A stretch of 64,000 bases of DNA. Source: an uncultured Duncaniella sp. (GTDB taxonomy: Bacteria; Bacteroidota; Bacteroidia; Bacteroidales; Muribaculaceae). Positions 40,646 through 49,341 of this stretch are shown here, one piece after another. The stretch's first letter is position 1, and every line of letters begins with the position of its first letter. The position numbers and the translations under genes were made by a program. The notes beneath the pieces were generated by a model, which was not told the DNA's origin, searched no databases, and was given only the letters and a program-made list of their open reading frames with translations. The DNA is taken from assembly GCA_910577335.1 (NCBI GenBank), contig CAJTMJ010000006.1, forward strand, positions 54,336 to 118,335. Reading direction: 5' to 3'.

Positions 40646-41371
40646 TCAGCGTTTGAGGATGCTTATCACCTCATTGCGCAGATAGGGGAGGTCTACTATG
40701 TAATATCCGGAATATGAAGGGTGGAACACTCCGAGACGCATTTTATTGACATTTATACCATATTTTTGCTCAAGTATATAGCGATATACGCTTACCTGCA
40801 GGGCATAGTGGTAATATGAGCAGTCAGGCAGATGGGATATGGGGTGAAGACCTGTCTTGCGGAAAGGTGAAGTGGCTTCAACCATCCCGAATCTGTTGAT
40901 GAGCTTGCGTGACCTTTTCCAGTCATATATATTATATGTGCCGTCGGGAGTGCGTTCGAGAAAATCGAGGGTTCCCGCTATGCCGTATTCTTCCAGATAT
41001 ATGCGCCATTCGGTGCGGAAAGGGTACAGGCGGTTAACGGCGGCGAAACATCTGAACAGTCTGTAGGCGTCGGTGTCGTCGCCGGAGTCCTCGCCGAGAT
41101 AATAGCGTTCTATCTTATCGTGCATGGTTGTACCGAGGTCTCTGGCTCGGCAGGCTTCCGCCTCCCATTTAGCCATGAGTTCTTCGGGTGTCAACCCCTC
41201 CTGCGGGGCTTTCCGGTGTGCCCAATACAAGGCATCGAATTGCGGGAAACACTCTTCCACCAGTGTGGTCACCGATTTCAAAGGTCTCCCTTCTATGTAA
41301 TATGTATGGCTTTCTGGGTCAAATAGCAAGCGGCTGTCACGAGGATGGGAGTTCAGCTCGTTATAGTTCAT
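40646..41371 (-). CDS. PD-(D/E)XK nuclease-family protein (RecB/Cas4-like core)
   Basis: 241 residues. Nuclease core motifs: GTTMHDKIE (H84, helix motif), acidic residues around E121-E128, D136 in AGTLDF, the D150-W-K152 pair in NIYDWKRSRK, and the helix ALQVSVYRYILEQKYG (QxxxY). This is the order seen in RecB-type and Cas4-type nucleases. It lacks the Cas4 iron-sulfur cysteine pattern, and there are no cas genes nearby. Its ATG overlaps the mazG stop by four bases, so it is expressed with mazG. Possible role in DNA repair or processing (inference). Confidence 0.75.
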   Translation of the reverse strand: MNYNELNSHPRDSRLLFDPESHTYYIEGRPLKSVTTLVEECFPQFDALYWAHRKAPQEGLTPEELMAKWEAEACRARDLGTTMHDKIERYYLGEDSGDDTDAYRLFRCFAAVNRLYPFRTEWRIYLEEYGIAGTLDFLERTPDGTYNIYDWKRSRKLINRFGMVEATSPFRKTGLHPISHLPDCSYYHYALQVSVYRYILEQKYGINVNKMRLGVFHPSYSGYYIVDLPYLRNEVISILKR

Positions 41372-42147
41372 AGGGTTTTGGCTTCGTTCCAGAGTTCATC
41401 CATTTCGTCAAGAGTCATATCCTTAAGCTCTTTGCCCATTTCATGCGAGCGTTTTTCTATATGATTGAATCGTTTGATGAACTTGGCATTGGTCTTTTCG
41501 AGCGCGTTTTCAGGATTGATCTTATAAAGACGGGCTGCGTTTATAAGGCTGAAAATCACATCACCCATTTCGGCTTCCATCTCAGCATGGTCGCCGGTTT
41601 TCACAGCTTCGCTGAATTCTGAAATCTCCTCTTTAACCTTTTCCCACACCTGCTCACGGGTCTCCCAGTCGAAGCCTACATTTGCCGCCTTTTCCTGTAT
41701 GCGGTCAGCCTTGATCATGGCTGGTAATGCTGTAGGCACACCCGAAAGCACAGTCTTATTTCCACCTTTCTCTTTCAACTTTAACTGCTCCCAGTTTTGT
41801 AGCACTTCGTCAGTGGAATCCACATGCGCTGTCCCGAACACGTGTGGATGGCGGAATATCAGCTTTGAGTTGAGTGCGTCACATACATCTGCGATGTCAA
41901 ATTTCCCCTTTTCTTCACCTATCTTGGCATAGAAAAGCACGTGCAGCAACACATCGCCGAGTTCTTTGCGGATATTGGCGTCATCGCTTTTTATGAGTGC
42001 GTCGCAAAGTTCGTATACCTCTTCTATTGTATTGGGTCGTAATGATTCGTTTGTCTGTTTGGCGTCCCACGGACATTTTACACGTAGTATGTCAAGTGTG
42101 TCTATGACACGTCCGAGCGCCTCGATTTTTTCCTGACGGGTATGCAT
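41368..42147 (-). CDS. mazG: Nucleoside triphosphate pyrophosphohydrolase MazG
   Basis: 259 residues, the usual two-domain MazG. The first half holds CPWDAKQTNESLRPNTIEEV and the metal-binding ELGDVLLHVLFYAKIGEEKG; the second half holds VKEEISEFSEAV and EMEAEMGDVIFSLINAARLY. It hydrolyses NTPs/dNTPs to monophosphates and can lower (p)ppGpp or remove damaged nucleotides. It is coupled to the downstream PD-(D/E)XK nuclease gene. Confidence 0.93.
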   Translation of the reverse strand: MHTRQEKIEALGRVIDTLDILRVKCPWDAKQTNESLRPNTIEEVYELCDALIKSDDANIRKELGDVLLHVLFYAKIGEEKGKFDIADVCDALNSKLIFRHPHVFGTAHVDSTDEVLQNWEQLKLKEKGGNKTVLSGVPTALPAMIKADRIQEKAANVGFDWETREQVWEKVKEEISEFSEAVKTGDHAEMEAEMGDVIFSLINAARLYKINPENALEKTNAKFIKRFNHIEKRSHEMGKELKDMTLDEMDELWNEAKTL

Positions 42148-42172
42148 GATATATCGGTTTATTGTCTTCAGT

Positions 42173-42212
42173 GAACTGATTTAAACTTTCTATAAAATGT
42201 TTAAATCAGTTC
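42173..42212. repeat. 40-bp palindrome related to the ends of the element at 36717
   Basis: Arms GAACTGATTTAAAC and GTTTAAATCAGTTC with a short AT-rich centre. The arms equal the outer 14 bases of the terminal repeats at 36718-36737 and 36890-36909. It lies 25 bp upstream of mazG. It looks like an end-to-end derivative of the same element family, or an independent hairpin unit from which the larger one was built. Confidence 0.75.
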
Positions 42213-42252
42213 TATATTATATGGCAAAGTTACGACTTTTCATCGAAATGAC

Positions 42253-42290
42253 GAAAAAATCAACGCCGGCTTATTACAGTCGGCGTTGAT
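42253..42290 (-). terminator. Intrinsic terminator of grpE-dnaJ
   Basis: Arms ATCAACGCCG and CGGCGTTGAT with a 12-base loop, followed on the minus strand by six Ts. It lies 50 bp after the dnaJ stop. Confidence 0.8.
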
Positions 42291-42339
42291 GTCAGTTTGA
42301 GCGTATAGATATCATTTCGATTATAAATCGAACATCTTA

Positions 42340-43503
42340 CTATTCGAATATGTGGCGGAGTTTACTGAAAATACGGTTTTTAGTAGACTCGTTAGGTGTC
42401 ATGTTGGGTTTGCCACGGAGCGATTCGATTGTAGCCTGTTCATCGGCAGTGACAGTCTCCGGAATGTAAACCATCACATTGATCAATTCATCTCCTGTGC
42501 CGTAGCCTTCGGTTGAGGGTAGACCTTTGCCACGGAGTCTAAGCACCTTGCCGGGCTGTGTGCCAGCCGGAATTTTCAGTCGTGCACGTCCGGTGATGGT
42601 AGGCACTTCCACAGAGCCTCCGAGGGTTGCGGTAGGTATATCCAACATGAGGTTGTATATCACATCGTTGCCATCACGTATAAGCTCAGGATGCTTTATC
42701 TCCTCGATTACCACGAGCAGGTCACCATTTGCTCCGCCGTGGATAGCGGCATTGCCTTTGCCCTTGAGTGTCAAGGTCTGTCCGTCGCTGACACCTGCCG
42801 GGATGGAGAATGAAACGGTCTCCTCTTTGCGCACCACACCTTCTCCGTTACAGTACGAGCATTTCTCGGTGATGGTTTTTCCTTCGCCGTGGCAGTGGGG
42901 ACATTCCACAGCCGATTGGGATAAACCGAAAAGTGTCTGCTGCTGTCGCAGCACAGTGCCTGAGCCGTGACAGGTGGAGCAGGTTGTGAATGCAGTGCCA
43001 TCCTTCGCTCCGGTACCGTTACAGTGGGTACACTTTACAAGTGTGGGAATCTTTAATGTCTTGGTGACGCCGGTAGCGATTTCGGCAAGGGTCATTTTTA
43101 CCTTTATACGGAGATCGGAACCTCTGCGCTGGCGACGGCGTGTGCGGCCGCCTGCCGATTCGAAGCCTCCCATATTGCCGAATCCACCGCCGAAGATATC
43201 GCCGAACTGCGAGAATATATCTTCCATAGAGAAACCTCCGGCATGGAACCCGCCATCTCCGCCCGGGAAACCTTGCGGACCCATGTTGTGTCCGAACTGG
43301 TCGTATTTCGCACGTTTTTCCGGATTGGAAAGCACATCGTATGCCTCAGCCGCCTCTTTGAATTTCTCCTCGGCTTCCTTGTCACCCGGATTTTTGTCGG
43401 GGTGATATTGTATCGCCTTTTTTCTATAGGCGCTTTTTATTGCTTTTTCGTCGGCATTTTTGTCAACGCCAAGCACTTCATAATAGTCTCTTTTCGCTGC
43501 CAT
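42340..43503 (-). CDS. dnaJ: Chaperone protein DnaJ
   Basis: 387 residues. J-domain at 1-70 with HPD in YHPDKNPGDK, a Gly/Phe-rich region (about 72-125), and four zinc-binding repeats: CTHCNGTG, CSTCHGSG, CPHCHGEG and CSYCNGEG. The substrate-binding C-terminal domains follow (ATLGGSVEVPTITGRARLKI). It stimulates DnaK ATPase and delivers unfolded clients. It is 12 bp after grpE; dnaK is not in the window. Confidence 0.97.
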   Translation of the reverse strand: MAAKRDYYEVLGVDKNADEKAIKSAYRKKAIQYHPDKNPGDKEAEEKFKEAAEAYDVLSNPEKRAKYDQFGHNMGPQGFPGGDGGFHAGGFSMEDIFSQFGDIFGGGFGNMGGFESAGGRTRRRQRRGSDLRIKVKMTLAEIATGVTKTLKIPTLVKCTHCNGTGAKDGTAFTTCSTCHGSGTVLRQQQTLFGLSQSAVECPHCHGEGKTITEKCSYCNGEGVVRKEETVSFSIPAGVSDGQTLTLKGKGNAAIHGGANGDLLVVIEEIKHPELIRDGNDVIYNLMLDIPTATLGGSVEVPTITGRARLKIPAGTQPGKVLRLRGKGLPSTEGYGTGDELINVMVYIPETVTADEQATIESLRGKPNMTPNESTKNRIFSKLRHIFE

Positions 43504-43515
43504 ATAAGTCGGGTG

Positions 43516-44151
43516 TTATTGTCCTACAGCCACTTTGGCATGACGGAGCACTTTGTCGTTAATTGTATAGCCTTTGGTAGGGGTGTCAATGACTATCCCT
43601 TTCTTTGATTCATCATCGACCGGAACCATTGCGATAGCGTCGTGAAGCTCTGCGTCAAATGGTTTGCCGGTGCTTTCTATAGGCTTGACACCGTTTTGTG
43701 CCAAGAATTTCACAAGTTTCTGATATATAAGTTCCATCCCCTGACGGATTGACGCCGGGTCATCGGATTTGGCGCTTGCCTCAAGTCCGCGTTCGAAATC
43801 GTCAACAATCGGGAGAAGACCTTTAAGCACACTTTCCGATGCGTTTTTAATAATGTCGGATTTTTCCTTCCCTGTGCGTTTGCGGAAATTGTCGAACTCT
43901 GCCATAAGGAAGAGATACTCTTTCTTCTCCTTTTCAACACGTGCTTCGGCGTCAAGAAGCTGCTGCTTCAAGGCGTCGATATCTGAAAGCTCCTTATTGA
44001 TTACTTCGTTTTCCTCGTCAACTACAGAGTTTTGCTCCTCTTCAGCTTCCTGAACGTTGTCGAGTACTTCACCACCCTTAGCCTGACGCTTCATTTCGTC
44101 GGCATCGTGGCGTGATGCTTTATTCTGTGATTGCTTTGAGTCTTTACTCAT
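43516..44151 (-). CDS. grpE: Nucleotide exchange factor GrpE
   Basis: 211 residues: a disordered charged N-terminus (to about 55), a long coiled coil (55-120, ALKQQLLDAEARVEKEKKEY), then the wing domain with FRKRTGKEKSDI, LPIVDDFERGLE, and VKPIESTGKPFDAELHDAIA and the closing GYTINDKVLRHAKVAVGQ. It releases ADP from DnaK. First gene of the grpE-dnaJ pair. The 200 bp upstream hold only a weak sigma-54-like sequence (see rejected list). Confidence 0.95.
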   Translation of the reverse strand: MSKDSKQSQNKASRHDADEMKRQAKGGEVLDNVQEAEEEQNSVVDEENEVINKELSDIDALKQQLLDAEARVEKEKKEYLFLMAEFDNFRKRTGKEKSDIIKNASESVLKGLLPIVDDFERGLEASAKSDDPASIRQGMELIYQKLVKFLAQNGVKPIESTGKPFDAELHDAIAMVPVDDESKKGIVIDTPTKGYTINDKVLRHAKVAVGQ

Positions 44152-44351
44152 AATATATAGTATCTTTTAAATTCTTGATAATATCTTAATCCGTTATCTA
44201 TACAATACAATCAAAAAGATTGCCAGACTGTTGCAAAACGGTAGTAAATTTAGATAATACAGCTTATTCTAAATCTCCGGACTTAATTTTACAACAATTA
44301 CACCGATATAACGTTCACTCACACAATAAAAAGAGGAGATAACAGTGACGG

Positions 44352-45173
44352 TTATATTTTTGATACAAAAACTTGGCAGTCCTTGAACTTGGATGACAAA
44401 TCGTCTGCCAAAATGTCAGATTCATATATTCCGAATACCGACGAACCCGAACCTGACATGGCAGTATATACAGCTCCCGACCTCATCAACGCTTCTTTTA
44501 TCTCGGAAATGGCGGGATACTCAGGGAATACCGAAGGCTCAAAATCGTTTTTCAGTTTCCCTTGCCATTCAGCCACAGGACGTGTGATAATATCCGGGAT
44601 GGACTGAGCCGGTATCGCCGGACGAGTCTTGGAGTAGGCTTTGGCTGTGGGGACACTCACATCAGGTTTGACTATCGCAATGGTCATACCTTTTAGATTA
44701 AGGTCTATCGGGGTCATCTCCGTGCCGGTTCCTGTGCAGAGCATAGGTCTGTTATATATAAAGAAAGGGCAATCCGCTCCGATTCCCGAGGCGATATCGG
44801 CAAGATTCTCGTCGGACAGTCCGAGAGAGAATAACTCGTTAAGACCTCGCAAAGTGAAGGCTGCATCGGCTGACCCACCTCCAAGTCCGGCTTCGTCAGG
44901 GATAATCTTGCGCAGATATATGTCAACGGGCGGAATGGGGGTCTGCTGTTCAAGCGCGCGGTAGGCTTTCATTACAAGATTTTTCTCAGGCGGACAGTTT
45001 ACTTCCCTCCCTGAGGTGGTGAGAGTCGTTTCCGTCCCCTTTGCAGGGACAATCTCAAGTATGTCGCACCACGGCACAGGCACCATCACTGTTTCTATGT
45101 CATGATAGCCGTCCTCACGCTTGCGCAATATGTCAAGACCTAAATTTATTTTGGCATTCGGGAATAAAATCAT
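44352..45173 (-). CDS. ispE: 4-diphosphocytidyl-2-C-methyl-D-erythritol kinase
   Basis: Start set at MILFPNAKINLGLDILRKRE (45173), where the family's first strand begins; the frame is open a further 68 codons, but a promoter box lies in that stretch and it runs into the divergent dnaB gene. About 273 residues. GHMP-kinase motifs: PNAKINLGL, the ATP loop IPDEAGLGGGSADAAFTLRG, and MSGSGSSVFGIY. It phosphorylates CDP-ME in the MEP pathway, the same pathway as dxs at the window start. Confidence 0.93.
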   Translation of the reverse strand: MILFPNAKINLGLDILRKREDGYHDIETVMVPVPWCDILEIVPAKGTETTLTTSGREVNCPPEKNLVMKAYRALEQQTPIPPVDIYLRKIIPDEAGLGGGSADAAFTLRGLNELFSLGLSDENLADIASGIGADCPFFIYNRPMLCTGTGTEMTPIDLNLKGMTIAIVKPDVSVPTAKAYSKTRPAIPAQSIPDIITRPVAEWQGKLKNDFEPSVFPEYPAISEIKEALMRSGAVYTAMSGSGSSVFGIYESDILADDLSSKFKDCQVFVSKI

Positions 45174-45194
45174 ACGTATAATTAATTTATATGG

Positions 45195-45202
45195 CAAAGT
45201 TA
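45195..45202 (-). promoter_or_regulatory. -7 element of ispE
   Basis: TAACTTTG on the minus strand, 22 bp upstream of the ATG at 45173. It supports the short ispE start. Confidence 0.5.
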
Positions 45203-45226
45203 GCGAAAATTTTTCTTTTAAATTCT

Positions 45227-45234
45227 TAACTTTG
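45227..45234 (+). promoter_or_regulatory. -7 element of dnaB
   Basis: TAACTTTG on the plus strand, 52 bp upstream of the dnaB ATG, back to back with the ispE box. No convincing -33 element. Confidence 0.45.
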
Positions 45235-45285
45235 TATTTGCTAATCCGCAAAGTGTGGGATTTGCTTGATAAATGAATTGTAACT

Positions 45286-46848
45286 ATGCCATCAGATAAC
45301 AACTCTAACCGCCGTAGCGGAAAACCCGAACATATTTCAAAATTCGACCATGGCGGTCGTATACCTCCGAGAGACAATGACCTTGAAGAAGCTGTGCTTG
45401 GAGCTTTGATGCTTGAGAAGGACGCTTACACCGTGGTGTGCGACATCTTGAAGCCGGAATCATTCTATGATCCGTCAAATCAGAAAATATATGCCGCTAT
45501 CCAAAGTCTTGGTGCCTCGCAGCAATCCATAGACATGCTTACCGTCACCGAGAAGCTTCGCCTTATGGGCGAGCTTGAAAGTGCCGGCGGTCCTATGCGT
45601 ATATCCGAACTGACTTCAAGGGTTGCATCAGGTGCGCATGTCGAATTCCACGCACGAATAGTGGCACAGAAATATCTTGCGCGTGAACTTATAAAGTTTG
45701 CGTCGCAGATAGAGGCGCAGGCGTTTGACGAGAGCTATGATGTGGATGACCTGCTGCAGGAAGCGGAAGGGAAGCTGTTTGAGATATCGCAACGCAATGT
45801 AAAGAAGGATGTCACTCAGATAGACCCTGTGATTAATGCGGCGATAGAGCAGATTCAGACTGCCGCCAACCGTGCTTCGGGTCTTTCCGGATTGGAGTCG
45901 GGCTATCACGAGCTTGATAAGCTTACATCGGGATGGCAGCGGAGCGACCTTATTATTATAGCTGCCCGTCCTGCCATGGGTAAGACTGCGTTTGTGCTTT
46001 CGATGGCTAAGAATATGGCTGTCAACTATAACATCCCTGTGGCTATATTCTCGCTTGAAATGTCCAACCTTCAGTTGGTGAACCGTCTGATACAGAACAC
46101 ATGCGAAATCGAAGGTGAAAAAATCAAAAGCGGTCAGTTGTCGCAGATGGAGTGGGATCAACTGATGTCACGTGTGAAAAATCTGTACAGCGCACCTCTA
46201 TTTATAGATGATACCGCCTCGCTTTCCATCTTCGAACTGCGAACTAAGGCTCGCCGTCTGGTGAGGGAGCATAATGTGCAATTCATTATAATTGACTATT
46301 TGCAGCTCATGAATGCTTCGGGTATGAAGTTCGGCTCCCGTGAGCAGGAGGTGTCTATGATATCACGTTCGCTTAAACAGTTGGCGAAGGAACTGAATAT
46401 ACCCATCGTCGCACTTTCACAGCTCAACCGAAGTGTGGAATCGCGCGGCGCCGACAGCAAGGATGGCAAACGTCCTCAGTTGAGCGACCTCCGTGAGAGT
46501 GGTGCGATAGAGCAGGATGCCGATATAGTATGTTTCATCCACCGTCCCGAATATTACCTCCGCTCAGGCACTGATGCCGCCGGTAACGATATTAGGGGAC
46601 TTGCCGAGTTCATAGTGGCTAAGCACCGAAGCGGACGTGTGGACGATGTTAAAATGAGATTCAAGTCACGCTATGCCCGCTTCGAAAACTGGGATGGTGA
46701 GACGGAGATGACAAGCGGCTCTAAGATGTCGCGTCTGAATGGCGAAGATGACGCTCAGGCGGGTAGCGGCTTCGCTCCCGTAGCTCCCTTCCAAGGAGGG
46801 TCAGCCGACATTCTCGGTGCCACTCCTGAGGAAGCACCCCCATTCTAA
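45286..46848 (+). CDS. dnaB: Replicative DNA helicase DnaB
   Basis: 520 residues. N-terminal primase-interaction domain (about 30-140), linker helix, then the RecA-like helicase with Walker A ARPAMGKT (227-234), Walker B FIIIDYLQLM, and SQLNRSVESRGADSKDGKRP with SDLRESGAIEQDADIVCFIHR, the classic DnaB block. No intein is present at the usual insertion sites. It unwinds DNA ahead of the replisome. The C-terminal tail (about 475-520) is low complexity. Confidence 0.96.
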   Translation: MPSDNNSNRRSGKPEHISKFDHGGRIPPRDNDLEEAVLGALMLEKDAYTVVCDILKPESFYDPSNQKIYAAIQSLGASQQSIDMLTVTEKLRLMGELESAGGPMRISELTSRVASGAHVEFHARIVAQKYLARELIKFASQIEAQAFDESYDVDDLLQEAEGKLFEISQRNVKKDVTQIDPVINAAIEQIQTAANRASGLSGLESGYHELDKLTSGWQRSDLIIIAARPAMGKTAFVLSMAKNMAVNYNIPVAIFSLEMSNLQLVNRLIQNTCEIEGEKIKSGQLSQMEWDQLMSRVKNLYSAPLFIDDTASLSIFELRTKARRLVREHNVQFIIIDYLQLMNASGMKFGSREQEVSMISRSLKQLAKELNIPIVALSQLNRSVESRGADSKDGKRPQLSDLRESGAIEQDADIVCFIHRPEYYLRSGTDAAGNDIRGLAEFIVAKHRSGRVDDVKMRFKSRYARFENWDGETEMTSGSKMSRLNGEDDAQAGSGFAPVAPFQGGSADILGATPEEAPPF

Positions 46849-46971
46849 GGCTCCTGATTGAGGTCGCTAAATGTTTTTTTAAAAAATTAGAAAGTTTTAT
46901 TAACGCTCATAAAACTTTTTGTTAATCCGTATTGTTAGAAAGATAAAATTAACAAAACCAACTATTGTTTT

Positions 46972-48027
46972 ATGAAAAAAGCGTTATTAATCATTGCAAT
47001 CGTGCTTGGAAGCATGAGTGCATTTGCTCAGAATCTTGACAAGAACGAAGCCAAACAGCTCAAAGCCTTCTTGTCAGAACCCGCAAAAGAGGGAACCAAT
47101 GCTCAGGCTCTTAAAGTATCCGACCTTAATGCTATCGCTTCAATCGAGGGCATCACTGTACAGAATGGTCATGTGACCGCTATCGAATGGAAAGATAAAA
47201 AACTTGGTGGCGTACTTAACCTCTCTAACTTTAGAGCTCTTACTAAAGTAGATGTATCTCGAAACGAACTCACCGGTCTCAGCGTGGAAAATTGTGCCGC
47301 ACTTGTGGATCTCAACGCAGGACGTAATAAACTTACCACCGCTGACTTCGCCGGTTGTACCAACCTTCAGAAACTGTCAGTTTACAAGAACCGTCTTACC
47401 GACATCACTCTTGACAACACTCCGCTTTTGAATAACTTGAATGTCTCTAACAACCTGTTTGTGGAACTTAATGTTTCCAACAACTTCAACCTTAAGACTC
47501 TCAACTGTCAGGGTTGCCACTTGGAAGCGCTTAACGTATCAGGTTGTCAGGCTCTTAAGAATCTCTATTGCGGCTACAATAAGTTGACTCAGCTTAGCCT
47601 TGTAGGTGTTGAGAATCTTCAGAATCTTAATGTTGATGACAATGAAATCGACAACCTTTTGATCTCCGGTCTCCCAACTCTCGCATCGCTCATCTGCTCT
47701 GACAACAACATGGTAAGCCTCGGCGTACGTAACTGTAACAATCTCCTTGACCTTGTTTGCTCTTACAACGACCTTACAACCCTTAGTGTGGAAGGCTGCC
47801 CGAACCTCCAGTTTGTAGACTGCTCTTACAACGACTTGACCTCACTCACTCTGTCAAATCAGACTTTCCTACAGCGTTTGCTTTGCAACAACAATCAGTT
47901 GAACATGCTTGATGTATCATTCGACTCTGCTCTTACTTACATCAACTGCCGTTACAACACCATCACTGATTTCCGTACAATCGCTTGTGACAACCTCCGT
48001 ATGGTGGCTTGCCAGTGGAACTACTAA
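46972..48027 (+). CDS. Secreted leucine-rich-repeat protein
   Basis: 351 residues with a signal peptide (cleavage near SAFAQ). From about residue 75 to the end it is a chain of repeats of about 21 residues of the form L..L.C..N.LT.LDVS.C..L, for example LNNLNVSNNLFVELNVSNN and LQFVDCSYNDLTSLTLSNQ, with cysteine or asparagine at the ladder positions. This is the bacterial LRR type seen in Bacteroidales surface proteins. No sorting domain or other enzymatic part is seen. Its role may be adhesion or cell-surface binding (inference). Confidence 0.85.
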   Translation: MKKALLIIAIVLGSMSAFAQNLDKNEAKQLKAFLSEPAKEGTNAQALKVSDLNAIASIEGITVQNGHVTAIEWKDKKLGGVLNLSNFRALTKVDVSRNELTGLSVENCAALVDLNAGRNKLTTADFAGCTNLQKLSVYKNRLTDITLDNTPLLNNLNVSNNLFVELNVSNNFNLKTLNCQGCHLEALNVSGCQALKNLYCGYNKLTQLSLVGVENLQNLNVDDNEIDNLLISGLPTLASLICSDNNMVSLGVRNCNNLLDLVCSYNDLTTLSVEGCPNLQFVDCSYNDLTSLTLSNQTFLQRLLCNNNQLNMLDVSFDSALTYINCRYNTITDFRTIACDNLRMVACQWNY

Positions 48028-48097
48028 TCTGACAGTCTGGACAAGATATTCATAAAACACGAATAGTATATCTGACATTTAGGTCAAACAATTGAAC

Positions 48098-48142
48098 GAC
48101 CCGGCTTACGATCCCTGAAATCGTAAGCCGGGTCTGTTTTTG
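48098..48142 (+). terminator. Intrinsic terminator after the LRR gene
   Basis: Perfect 15-bp arms, GACCCGGCTTACGAT and ATCGTAAGCCGGGTC, loop CCCTGAA, then TGTTTTTG. It also separates the convergent GntR operon. Confidence 0.9.
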
Positions 48143-48173
48143 TAATGATTCTGCTTTTATTTTTGTTTTTATT

Positions 48174-48530
48174 CTACTCTTGTTTCTTGAATTGTTCCAC
48201 TACTTCATCTATGGAGATATTCAGTAGTTTCATCTCTTTAAACAGATCTTTTAGTGTGGTGTCGAAAAATTCCTGTCGCCGTGCTGAGTTCACATGCGCC
48301 ATCGCTTCAGGCGAAAGATAGAATCCCATTCCTCGTTTGGGGGTGATGATCTCCTCGGCTTGAAGATATTCGTAGGCTTTCAGAACAGTGTGGCTATTGA
48401 CCGACAGAAGCAACGATAGCTCGCGCACCGATGGCACACGTTCGCCCGGAATCCAGTTGCCCGACAGTATCTGTCCGAAACTGTAGTCTATGATCTGCTT
48501 ATATATCGGTTTATTCGAATTGAATTCCAT
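48174..48530 (-). CDS. GntR-family (YtrA type) transcriptional regulator
   Basis: 118 residues: winged helix at about 8-75 (PIYKQIIDYSFGQILSGNWI, PGERVPSVRELSLLLSVNSH) and a short helical tail instead of a ligand-binding domain, which is the YtrA subfamily. Such regulators normally control adjacent ABC transporter genes. Here it is the last gene of the operon rather than the first; it starts on the last base of the permease stop codon. Confidence 0.88.
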   Translation of the reverse strand: MEFNSNKPIYKQIIDYSFGQILSGNWIPGERVPSVRELSLLLSVNSHTVLKAYEYLQAEEIITPKRGMGFYLSPEAMAHVNSARRQEFFDTTLKDLFKEMKLLNISIDEVVEQFKKQE

Positions 48531-49327
48531 TATGCTACCTGATGTGTTTTGTTATGGCGATATATGGAATAGCCTATAAATACACAATAAGCCACAAAAA
48601 TTATATCAACAATATATCCCATAGTAGTAACTTTGCCCACAATAAGATTCGCAAATCCATTTGGATCGTCCGTATCAAATCCAAGTTCCATTCCTGAAAT
48701 TGCTGCTACAACTCCGTAAATGCCGCCGATAATACCTAAAACCAATAATAGTATTAGTGGTGTAAGCAATCCCTTGATGAACCTGTTCTTAATTGATTTG
48801 ATGACAACAAACAGAACGCTTAGAATCATGGCAGCTGTCTGGCAGATGGAATTTATGTATGTGGCAACTGTCATTTGGGTAGTGATATTTATATCATATT
48901 TGATTCTTACCATCTTCTTGATAGCCGATTCGATGTTGCCGTTCTCGATAAACAATCCGCCGATGAAGTTGAACAGGTACCATACTATTATCACGAACAG
49001 AGGGACTACAACTAATGAATATCCCAAAAGAAATGCTGTCTTTTCACTTATTTTCGCAGGTACTTGTGTCATAAGTGAATCGTCGCGGCGTGAGAAGATC
49101 AATGCTCCCGAGAAAGTGCAGTATGATACCAACACAGCGATGAGCGAGTAATAAGCGAAGGCTCCCTCCGACTCGAATTCTCGGCATGGGAGCAGACACA
49201 GATATGCCAATACAAGTATAATTGTGACTACCAACAGCTGATTCTGTATGTTGGATTTATAAAGCATACCGTAATGGTATACCCTTTGCCACGAAAATTT
49301 GTTTATGTTTGTGTTTTCTGTTTCCAT
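48530..49327 (-). CDS. ABC-2 type membrane protein
   Basis: 265 residues with six hydrophobic segments (QLLVVTIILVLAYLCLLPC, YYSLIAVLVSYCTFSGALIF, TAFLLGYSLVVVPLFVIIVW and others). No enzymatic motif. Given its position 14 bp after the ABC ATPase gene and before the GntR gene, it is most likely the permease of that ABC system, perhaps exporting a peptide or lipid or sensing envelope stress (inference). Confidence 0.7.
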   Translation of the reverse strand: METENTNINKFSWQRVYHYGMLYKSNIQNQLLVVTIILVLAYLCLLPCREFESEGAFAYYSLIAVLVSYCTFSGALIFSRRDDSLMTQVPAKISEKTAFLLGYSLVVVPLFVIIVWYLFNFIGGLFIENGNIESAIKKMVRIKYDINITTQMTVATYINSICQTAAMILSVLFVVIKSIKNRFIKGLLTPLILLLVLGIIGGIYGVVAAISGMELGFDTDDPNGFANLIVGKVTTMGYIVDIIFVAYCVFIGYSIYRHNKTHQVA

Positions 49328-49341
49328 TGCATGTTGATTGG

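Noticed and set aside
44152..44300. Sigma-54-like sequence (TGGCAATCTTTTTGAT on the minus strand) upstream of grpE
   Set aside because: The -12 GC is GA, and no TGTCAG/CTGACA palindrome accompanies it, so it does not support shared control with groESL.
44352..45377. Longer ispE with 68 extra N-terminal residues
   Set aside because: The extension overlaps dnaB and a -7 promoter box; ispE homology begins exactly at the methionine at 45173.
45286..46848. Replication origin near dnaB
   Set aside because: No DnaA-box cluster, no dnaA or gyrase genes, and the intergenic region is only 112 bp.
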